From contig DJQA01000015.1 in NCBI GenBank assembly GCA_002437495.1, forward strand, positions 22,662-86,661: a DNA stretch of 64,000 nucleotides, in the 5' to 3' direction. Below the pieces are notes generated by a model that worked only from the letters and a program-made list of their open reading frames with translations, did not search any database and was not told where the DNA came from. Both the position numbers and the translations under genes were made by a program. Positions within the stretch are counted from its first letter, which is position 1. Every line of letters starts with the position of its first letter. Positions 57,406-64,000 of the stretch are shown here, in pieces. The stretch is from Prevotellaceae bacterium UBA6398. Its GTDB lineage: Bacteria > Bacteroidota > Bacteroidia > Bacteroidales > Bacteroidaceae.

Positions 57406-59298
57406 ATGGAGCCTCTAAAGCATGAATGCGGTGTGGCGTTGGTGCGCCTTTTGAAGCCGCTGGCATATTATAAGAAGAATTATGGAACCTGGCGCTATGG
57501 GTTGAACAAGCTCTATCTTATGATGGAGAAGCAGCACAACAGAGGTCAGGAGGGAGCGGGGCTTGCCTGCGTTAAAATGAATGCTCCAGCAGGAGAGGAG
57601 TACATCTATCGCGAAAGGGCCATAGGCAACACTGCAATACAGGAAATTTTCGGCACTGTAGCAAGCAAGCTCAATGGAATATCCCCGGAACAGGAAGCCG
57701 ATGCCGCTTATGCCGAAAAGCATTTGCCATATGCCGGCGAGATATACATGGGTCATCTGAGATATTCCACCACCGGGCGTGCCGGTTTGGCATATATTCA
57801 TCCATTTTTGCGCCGACACAGCTGGCCGGCAAGAAATCTGTGTGTGTGCGGAAATTTCAACATAACGAATGTAGAGAGAATATTCGAACACCTCGCCATG
57901 CAGGGGCAGCATCCTCGTTATAACGCCGACACGTATTTGCTGCTTGAACAGCTCGGACATCGTCTTGACCGGGAGAATGACAGGAAATACGAAGAGGGAG
58001 TTGCCAAGGGATACGAAGGAATACAGCTTTCTAAATTTATAGAAGACAACATTGACATAGCCCGGGTGTTCCGCGAGGCTTCCCCTTTATGGGACGGCGG
58101 ATATGTTATATGTGCTTTGACCGGTAGCGGGGAGACAATCGCCATGAGAGATCCATGGGGTATACGGCCCGCTTTTTGGTATAAGGACGATGAGCAGGTT
58201 GTTGTTGCGTCAGAGCGTCCGGTAATACAAACATCATTCAATACGAGCATTGATAAAGTGCATGAGTTGTTGCCCGGGCAAGCCATAATAGTAGGCAAGA
58301 GCGGCAAGGTGCGCTTTGAACAGATAATAGAGCCGAAGCGTTATTCCGCCTGCTCGTTTGAGAGAATTTATTTCAGCCGTGGAAGCGATGCCGATATATA
58401 CAAGGAACGCAAGGCTCTTGGTGCCGGTTTGCTAAAGCAAATTTTAAAGGCCGTTGACGGAGACCTTGAACACACGGTTTTTTCTTTCATTCCCAATACG
58501 GCTGAATCAGCCTTTTATGGAATGACAGAGAGTTTCAATGAATATCTCAATACTAAGAAAGCGGAGGCAATAGAGGCGTTGGGACGTACTCCCCGCCATG
58601 AAGAGCTCGTGGAAATTCTCAACCATCGCGTGCGCCAGGAGAAAGTGGCTTGGAAAGACATCAAAATGCGCACTTTTATAGCCGAGGGAAACAGTCGCAA
58701 CGACCTTGTGGCACACGTGTATGACATAACGTATGGAAGTGTGCGCCCCAATGTTGACAATCTTGTTATTATAGACGACAGCATTGTGAGAGGAACAACT
58801 TTGCGTGAAAGCATAATCAGAATTCTCGACAGGCTTGAGCCAAAGAAAATAGTAGTGTGCTCATCAGCTCCGCAGATACGATATCCGGATTATTACGGTA
58901 TAGATATGCCGAGCCTTCAGGAGTTCATTGCTTTTAGGGCGGCCATTTGCCTGCTCGATGATGCCGGAAAACAGAATATAGTATCTGAGGCGTATAGAAA
59001 ATGCAAGGAACAGCTCATGTTGCCAGACGAGGAAATGCAGAACTGTGTTAAGGATATTTATGCCCCATTCACCGATGATGATATCTCATGCAAAATGGCG
59101 GATATGCTTAAGGCAAAAGATGTGAAGGCAGAAATATCCATTGTGTTTCAAACCATTGACGGACTTCACAAGGCTTGTCCGAAATCTCCGGGCGACTGGT
59201 ATTTCAGCGGAGACTATCCTACACCGGGTGGCGTAAGGCGTGTGAACCGGGCTTTTGTAGACTATTTTGAGAACATATATTTGAAACAGAAAAAATAA
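57406..59298 (+). CDS. purF: PurF-type amidophosphoribosyltransferase, long form
   Basis: Transfers glutamine amide nitrogen to PRPP, the first step of purine synthesis. The 630 residues are longer than the 500-residue E. coli enzyme. The N-terminal glutaminase has its probable nucleophile at Cys8 (KHECGVALV), so a seven-residue propeptide should be removed, and GQEGAG and GHLRYSTTGR follow. The PRPP loop is NLVIIDDSIVRGTTLRES. A 40-50 residue insertion (about 380-430) precedes it. It is followed by carA and carB, linking purine and pyrimidine/arginine supply. A second, conventional purF may exist elsewhere. Confidence 0.88.
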   Translation: MEPLKHECGVALVRLLKPLAYYKKNYGTWRYGLNKLYLMMEKQHNRGQEGAGLACVKMNAPAGEEYIYRERAIGNTAIQEIFGTVASKLNGISPEQEADAAYAEKHLPYAGEIYMGHLRYSTTGRAGLAYIHPFLRRHSWPARNLCVCGNFNITNVERIFEHLAMQGQHPRYNADTYLLLEQLGHRLDRENDRKYEEGVAKGYEGIQLSKFIEDNIDIARVFREASPLWDGGYVICALTGSGETIAMRDPWGIRPAFWYKDDEQVVVASERPVIQTSFNTSIDKVHELLPGQAIIVGKSGKVRFEQIIEPKRYSACSFERIYFSRGSDADIYKERKALGAGLLKQILKAVDGDLEHTVFSFIPNTAESAFYGMTESFNEYLNTKKAEAIEALGRTPRHEELVEILNHRVRQEKVAWKDIKMRTFIAEGNSRNDLVAHVYDITYGSVRPNVDNLVIIDDSIVRGTTLRESIIRILDRLEPKKIVVCSSAPQIRYPDYYGIDMPSLQEFIAFRAAICLLDDAGKQNIVSEAYRKCKEQLMLPDEEMQNCVKDIYAPFTDDDISCKMADMLKAKDVKAEISIVFQTIDGLHKACPKSPGDWYFSGDYPTPGGVRRVNRAFVDYFENIYLKQKK

Positions 59299-59334
59299 AG
59301 CCGGCGCAAGCGGGCCTACCCAAAATATTACGAA

Positions 59335-60414
59335 ATGAGAAAAGTAACACTTCTATTAGACGATGGAACGAAATTTCATGGTTATTCGTTCGGCGCCGAA
59401 CATCCTGTGGCAGGAGAAGTCGTTTTTAACACAGCCATGACAGGCTATCCGGAAAGTTTGACAGATCCATCATATGCCGGTCAGCTGCTAACGCTTACAT
59501 ACCCGCTTATCGGCAATTATGGAGTGCCGCCTTTCAGCATAGAGCCTAATGGCATAGCCACATATATGGAAAGCGACAAAATATATGTTTCAGCCTTAAT
59601 AGTTAGCGAATATAGTGAGAACTACAGTCATTGGAGTGCAGTGGAGAGCCTTGCATCGTGGCTTAAACGCGAAGGCGTGCCCGGCATAACCGGCATAGAC
59701 ACGCGTGCGCTCACCAAAGTGTTGCGTGAACATGGAGTGATGATGGGCAAGATACTTTTTGATGATGAGCCAGAAAACATGCCTACGGCAGACTATAACG
59801 GTGTGAACTTCGTGAGCAAGGTTTCGTGCAAAGAGGTTATAAAATACAATTCCGGAGCGGACAGAAAGGTCGTCCTTGTTGATTGCGGCGTTAAGAATAA
59901 TATTTTGCGTTGCCTTATAAAAAGAGGAGTAGAGGTAATACGTGTGCCATGGGATTATGATTTCAATGAGTTGGAGTTTGATGGTTTGTTTTTGGCAAAC
60001 GGACCGGGCGACCCGGACACTTGCTCGAAGACTGTTGAGAACATACGCAAGTTCCTCGGCAATGCGACCGTACGTCCGTGTATGGGAATTTGCATGGGCA
60101 ACCAGCTACTTTCAAAAGCAGCAGGTGCAAAGATATACAAACTGAAATATGGGCATAGAAGCCATAACCAGCCGGTGAGGGAAGTTGGAACTAACCATTG
60201 CTTCATTACAAGCCAAAACCACGGCTACGCGGTTGATGCATCTACCTTGCCAAGCGAGTGGGAAGAGCTTTTTGTGAATATGAACGACGGTTCAAATGAA
60301 GGCATTCGCCATAGAAACCGTCCATGGTTCAGCGCGCAGTTCCATCCGGAGGCTTGCAGCGGACCGCTCGATACCGAGTTTTTGTTTGATGAATATTTGA
60401 AACTTTTTAAATGA
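59335..60414 (+). CDS. carA: Carbamoyl-phosphate synthase small subunit
   Basis: Glutamine amidotransferase subunit that feeds ammonia to CarB. The 359-residue protein has an N-terminal CPSase_sm domain (FNTAMTGYPESLTDPSYAG) and a C-terminal class I GATase with the nucleophile cysteine in MGICMGNQLL, the histidine in AQFHPEACSGP and YGHRSHNQPV. It starts 37 bases after purF and ends 10 bases before carB, so the three are one operon. Confidence 0.98.
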   Translation: MRKVTLLLDDGTKFHGYSFGAEHPVAGEVVFNTAMTGYPESLTDPSYAGQLLTLTYPLIGNYGVPPFSIEPNGIATYMESDKIYVSALIVSEYSENYSHWSAVESLASWLKREGVPGITGIDTRALTKVLREHGVMMGKILFDDEPENMPTADYNGVNFVSKVSCKEVIKYNSGADRKVVLVDCGVKNNILRCLIKRGVEVIRVPWDYDFNELEFDGLFLANGPGDPDTCSKTVENIRKFLGNATVRPCMGICMGNQLLSKAAGAKIYKLKYGHRSHNQPVREVGTNHCFITSQNHGYAVDASTLPSEWEELFVNMNDGSNEGIRHRNRPWFSAQFHPEACSGPLDTEFLFDEYLKLFK

Positions 60415-60424
60415 ACGTATTGGC

Positions 60425-63400
60425 ATGAAGGATTCTGAAATAAAGAAAGTGTTGTTGTTGGGCTCCGGCGCTTTGAAGATAGGAGAGGCGGGAGAGTTCG
60501 ATTATTCCGGCTCGCAGGCGTTGAAAGCCTTGAGAGAGGAAGGCATAAAGACTGTGCTGATAAATCCTAACATAGCCACGGTTCAGACAAGCGAGGGCGT
60601 TGCCGACCAAATTTATTTTTTGCCGGTAACTCCTTTCTTCGTGGAAAAAGTTATAGAAAAAGAACGGCCGCAGGGTATAATGCTTGCTTTCGGAGGACAG
60701 ACTGCTTTGAACTGCGGGGTGGCATTATATAAGAGCGGTGTACTCGAAAAATACAATGTGAGAGTGTTAGGAACTCCTGTGCAGGCAATCATCGACACGG
60801 AAGACCGTGAGCTCTTCGTTGAAAAGCTAAACGAAATAGACGTAAACACAATCAAAAGTGAGGCGTGCGAAACCATAGATGAGGCTCGCAAGGCGGCAAG
60901 AGAACTGGGATACCCCATTATTATACGTGCCGCATATGCTCTTGGCGGTTTGGGCTCGGGCTTTTGCGACAACGAGGAAGAGCTTGATAAGCTGGCAGAG
61001 AAGGCTTTCTCTTTTTCGCCGCAGGTGCTTGTTGAAAAGAGCTTGCGCGGCTGGAAAGAAATTGAATACGAAGTTGTGCGCGACAGATATGACAACTGCA
61101 TAACGGTTTGTAATATGGAAAACTTCGACCCGCTCGGCATTCATACGGGGGAAAGTATAGTTGTTGCTCCATCGCAGACACTAACAAACCATGATTACCA
61201 TAAACTTCGCGAACTTAGCATAAAGATAATACGCCATATAGGAATTATAGGTGAGTGTAATGTACAATATGCTTTTGACCCAAATTCCGATGACTATCGT
61301 GTTATAGAGGTTAATGCACGACTTAGCCGTTCTTCGGCTTTGGCATCAAAGGCTACAGGGTATCCTCTTGCTTTTGTGGCAGCGAAGTTGGGACTCGGCT
61401 ATGGCCTGTTTGAACTGAAGAATTCTGTTACCAAAACGACAAGTGCTTTCTTTGAACCGGCACTCGACTATGTGGTTTGTAAAATACCACGCTGGGATTT
61501 GAGTAAGTTTCGTGGCGTTGACAGGGAACTTGGCTCAAGCATGAAGTCTGTGGGCGAGGTAATGGCGATAGGTCGCACTTTCGAGGAGGTAATTCAGAAA
61601 GGGCTGCGAATGATAGGGCAGGGAATGCACGGCTTTGTAGATAATAAAGAGCTGGAGATAAAAGACGTTGAGACATCCTTAAAAGAACCAACGGACAAAC
61701 GCATCTTTGTTATTTATGAGGCCTTTGCCGAAGGTTACTCCATAGATAAGGTTCATGAACTTACAAAGATAGACAAGTGGTTCCTTCAAAAGCTGTATAA
61801 TATATATTCCACAAATGAGGAACTTAAAAAATGCCAGAATATCAATGTTGTAGACAACGAACTTCTGCGCCGTGCAAAATTGCAAGGTTTCTCCGATTTC
61901 CAAATAGCGCGCGCTCTTGGATTGGGCAAGGAATTGAAAATGGCAGAAGCCATTCTTGTTGTCCGCGCACGTCGCAAACAGGCGGGGATTATACCTCATG
62001 TTAAACAAATAGACACGCTTGCCGCCGAATATCCAGCGCAGACTAACTATCTTTATCTCACATACAATGCTTGTTCCGATGACGTGGAATATGAACACGA
62101 CCACCGATCCATAGTGGTTTTGGGCTCCGGGGCATACCGCATAGGAAGTTCTGTGGAATTTGACTGGTGTGGCGTGCAGGCGCTTCAAACCATCAGGCGT
62201 GCAGGATATTTGAGCGTAATGATAAACTACAATCCCGAGACGGTTTCTACCGATTATGATATGTGCGACCGTCTCTATTTTGACGAGCTTACTTTTGAGC
62301 GCGTTATGGATATCATTGACCTCGAATGCCCTCATGGAGTAATAGTATCCACGGGCGGGCAGATTCCTAATAATCTTGCAATGCGCCTAGACGAACAGCG
62401 TGTGCCGATTCTCGGAACCAAAGCAAAGGATATTGATAATGCCGAAGACCGCGAGAAATTCTCCGAGATGCTTAACCGCATGGGAGTTGATCAGCCTGAA
62501 TGGAGCGCACTTACAAACATGGACGACATACACAAGTTTATCGAGCGGGTTGGTTTCCCTGTACTTGTGCGGCCGTCATATGTGCTTTCAGGGGCGGCAA
62601 TGAATGTGTGTTCAAATGAAGAGGAACTCGTGAGATTTCTGAAATTGGCGGCAAATGTCAGCGAGGATCACCCGGTTGTTGTGAGCAAGTTTATACAGCA
62701 CGCTAAGGAAATAGATTTTGATGCGGTAGCATGCAAGGGCGAGGTGATGGCTTATGCAATATCAGAGCATATAGAATTTGCCGGAGTGCATTCGGGAGAC
62801 GCAACTTTGGAGTTTCCACCGCAGAAGCTTTATGTGGAGACTGTGCGCCGCATAAAGCGCATAAGCCGTGAAATAGCGGCGGCGCTTCACATCAACGGCC
62901 CATTCAACATACAGTATATGGCTTGCGACAACAAAATTCTTGTTATAGAATGTAATTTGCGTTCTTCGCGTTCATTCCCATTCGTAAGCAAAGTTTTGAA
63001 GCTTAACTTTATAGAACTGGCAACCAAAATAATGCTTGGTCTGCCTGTTGAAAAGCCCACAAAGAGTTTGTTCGACCTTGACTATGTGGGCATAAAGGCA
63101 AGTCAGTTCTCGTTCAATCGTCTTCAGAAAGCCGACCCAGTACTTGGCGTAGATATGTCTTCGACGGGCGAAGTAGGGTGTTTGGGCGATGATGCCTATT
63201 CCGCTTTGCTACTTAGTATGTTGTCGGTTGGGCAGCGCATACCCAAGAAAAATATTCTACTGTCCACAGGGTCTTCAAAGCAAAAGGCTGAAATGCTTGA
63301 TGCTTGCAGAGAGTTGCAGAAACATGGCTACACGCTATATGCAACAGGAGGCACATCGCGCTATCTTGAAGATAATGGGATAGAAAACAATCTTGTGTAC

Positions 63401-63658
63401 TGGCCAAGTGAGAACGGCAAACCGCAGGCTCTTGATATGCTGCATAGCCACAATATAGACTTAGTGGTTAATATTCCCAAGAATCTTACAGAAACGGAAT
63501 TAGACAACGGATACAAGATACGGCGAGCCTCTATAGACCTTAACGTTCCTCTTATAACCAACACCCGTCTGGCATCTGCATTTATAAATGCGTTCTGCGC
63601 AATAAGGGAACAGGATTTGCCAATAAAGAGCTGGAGTGAATACGGGAAAGAAGAATAA
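60425..63658 (+). CDS. carB: Carbamoyl-phosphate synthase large subunit
   Basis: Makes carbamoyl phosphate for pyrimidines and arginine. The full-length 1,077 residues contain two homologous ATP-grasp halves: the first opens VLLLGSGALKIGEAGEFDYS, the second VVLGSGAYRIGSSVEFDW. An oligomerisation domain (about 400-545) lies between them and a C-terminal allosteric MGS domain (about 935-1077) contains GYTLYATGGTSRYLED. ATP sites GGQTALNCGV and GGQIPNNLA are intact. A terminator follows. Confidence 0.98.
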   Translation: MKDSEIKKVLLLGSGALKIGEAGEFDYSGSQALKALREEGIKTVLINPNIATVQTSEGVADQIYFLPVTPFFVEKVIEKERPQGIMLAFGGQTALNCGVALYKSGVLEKYNVRVLGTPVQAIIDTEDRELFVEKLNEIDVNTIKSEACETIDEARKAARELGYPIIIRAAYALGGLGSGFCDNEEELDKLAEKAFSFSPQVLVEKSLRGWKEIEYEVVRDRYDNCITVCNMENFDPLGIHTGESIVVAPSQTLTNHDYHKLRELSIKIIRHIGIIGECNVQYAFDPNSDDYRVIEVNARLSRSSALASKATGYPLAFVAAKLGLGYGLFELKNSVTKTTSAFFEPALDYVVCKIPRWDLSKFRGVDRELGSSMKSVGEVMAIGRTFEEVIQKGLRMIGQGMHGFVDNKELEIKDVETSLKEPTDKRIFVIYEAFAEGYSIDKVHELTKIDKWFLQKLYNIYSTNEELKKCQNINVVDNELLRRAKLQGFSDFQIARALGLGKELKMAEAILVVRARRKQAGIIPHVKQIDTLAAEYPAQTNYLYLTYNACSDDVEYEHDHRSIVVLGSGAYRIGSSVEFDWCGVQALQTIRRAGYLSVMINYNPETVSTDYDMCDRLYFDELTFERVMDIIDLECPHGVIVSTGGQIPNNLAMRLDEQRVPILGTKAKDIDNAEDREKFSEMLNRMGVDQPEWSALTNMDDIHKFIERVGFPVLVRPSYVLSGAAMNVCSNEEELVRFLKLAANVSEDHPVVVSKFIQHAKEIDFDAVACKGEVMAYAISEHIEFAGVHSGDATLEFPPQKLYVETVRRIKRISREIAAALHINGPFNIQYMACDNKILVIECNLRSSRSFPFVSKVLKLNFIELATKIMLGLPVEKPTKSLFDLDYVGIKASQFSFNRLQKADPVLGVDMSSTGEVGCLGDDAYSALLLSMLSVGQRIPKKNILLSTGSSKQKAEMLDACRELQKHGYTLYATGGTSRYLEDNGIENNLVYWPSENGKPQALDMLHSHNIDLVVNIPKNLTETELDNGYKIRRASIDLNVPLITNTRLASAFINAFCAIREQDLPIKSWSEYGKEE

Positions 63659-63680
63659 AAGCATTTTCGGAATGCGAAAA

Positions 63681-63726
63681 ACAGCCACCATGTGTATTTA
63701 AACCATGGGTGGCGTTTGTTTTTTAT
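63681..63726 (+). terminator. Terminator after carB
   Basis: Stem GCCACCATG with CATGGGTGGC (one bulge), followed by a T-rich run through 63725. It ends the purF-carA-carB operon. Confidence 0.8.
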
Positions 63727-63804
63727 TGCTGTCCGCTAAAACTCAAAATAGCATAGAATCCCCATCCGCAAAGCCCATGAACAGGTGTTGCGAATGATTT
63801 TTTG

Positions 63805-63856
63805 AAAAGTAAGCCCCCTTAGTCAAATAAGGTTGATTCAGGAGGCCTTTTCTTTG
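63805..63856. other. Complex inverted repeat in the right-end gap
   Basis: CCTTA/TAAGG hairpin (63817-63832) nested in a bulged stem AAAAG-GCC with GGC-CTTTT. It may be a terminator for a gene entering from the right, or the edge of a mobile element. No gene could be supported in 63727-64000. Confidence 0.3.
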
Positions 63857-64000
63857 CAATATGGGCGTTTGAACATGAATATATCGTTGAACGGAGTTTT
63901 TGTGGGACGACTAAGTACTTGAATTTCTTGCAGTGGCGAGGTTTACGGTAAGGTTTGTAAGCTAATGCTTAATACAGCGTTATGGCGGCCGGAAAAAAGG

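Overview
This 64 kb window reads as chromosomal DNA of a Bacteroidota bacterium, most likely order Bacteroidales. The species cannot be named from the sequence alone. The evidence is: promoters that repeatedly match the Bacteroidota -7 box TAnnTTTG, here found 20-95 bases upstream of start codons; a fused MurF-alanine racemase; a GSCFA protein; DUF3078, DUF4301, DUF5686 and DUF4295 family proteins; the glycogen cluster debranching enzyme-GT4-GH57; and a 6S-like RNA. No rRNA, tRNA, CRISPR array, integrase or transposase gene was recognised. Coding density is high and most genes are housekeeping.

Layout, left to right. 0-2.7 kb: lipoprotein, murB, metallo-beta-lactamase-fold hydrolase (+). 3-7 kb: GH27 alpha-galactosidase and a secreted low-complexity protein (-). 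7-8.2 kb: sensor kinase (+). 8.6-14.9 kb (-): LytS-type kinase, LytTR regulator, RelA-type ppGpp synthetase and an outer-membrane DUF5686 protein. 15.2-19.8 kb (-): a complete TolC/HlyD/MacB-type tripartite efflux operon. 19.9-25.8 kb (+): riboflavin synthase, kdsA, kdsD, a secreted phospholipase-D-like protein, an unknown protein and carboxynorspermidine synthase. 26.2-34.6 kb (+): GH127-type glycosidase, DUF4301, a Nudix-ADP-ribosylglycohydrolase fusion, a WecA-like transferase, a DUF3078 protein and a DNA/RNA nuclease. 34.6-49.2 kb (-): murF-alr, GSCFA, OmpA-like lipoprotein, nitroreductase, SulP transporter, glycogen cluster, miaA and gap. 49.7-53.5 kb (+): DMP19 protein, smpB, metH. 53.9-56.4 kb (+): 6S-like RNA, then an EcoRI-type adenine methyltransferase with a DUF262-HNH nuclease. 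56.5-63.7 kb (+): rpmB-rpmG-DUF4295, then a purF-type amidotransferase with carA and carB.

The most unusual signal is not a gene. Eleven copies of a roughly 80-125 bp intergenic element lie between 2.7 and 53.9 kb. Each is a tandem array of 13-bp near-palindromes (TAYRTC-N-GAYRTA) separated by 8-bp T-rich spacers, so the period is 21 bp, about two helical turns. Several copies share a conserved flank that gives the element a direction. All copies lie in gaps downstream of at least one gene, and where both signals can be seen they sit between the terminator of one operon and the promoter of the next. None lies in the three divergent gene gaps. The second item of interest is the methyltransferase/DUF262-HNH pair, a possible restriction-like defence cassette placed directly behind a conserved-looking structured RNA.
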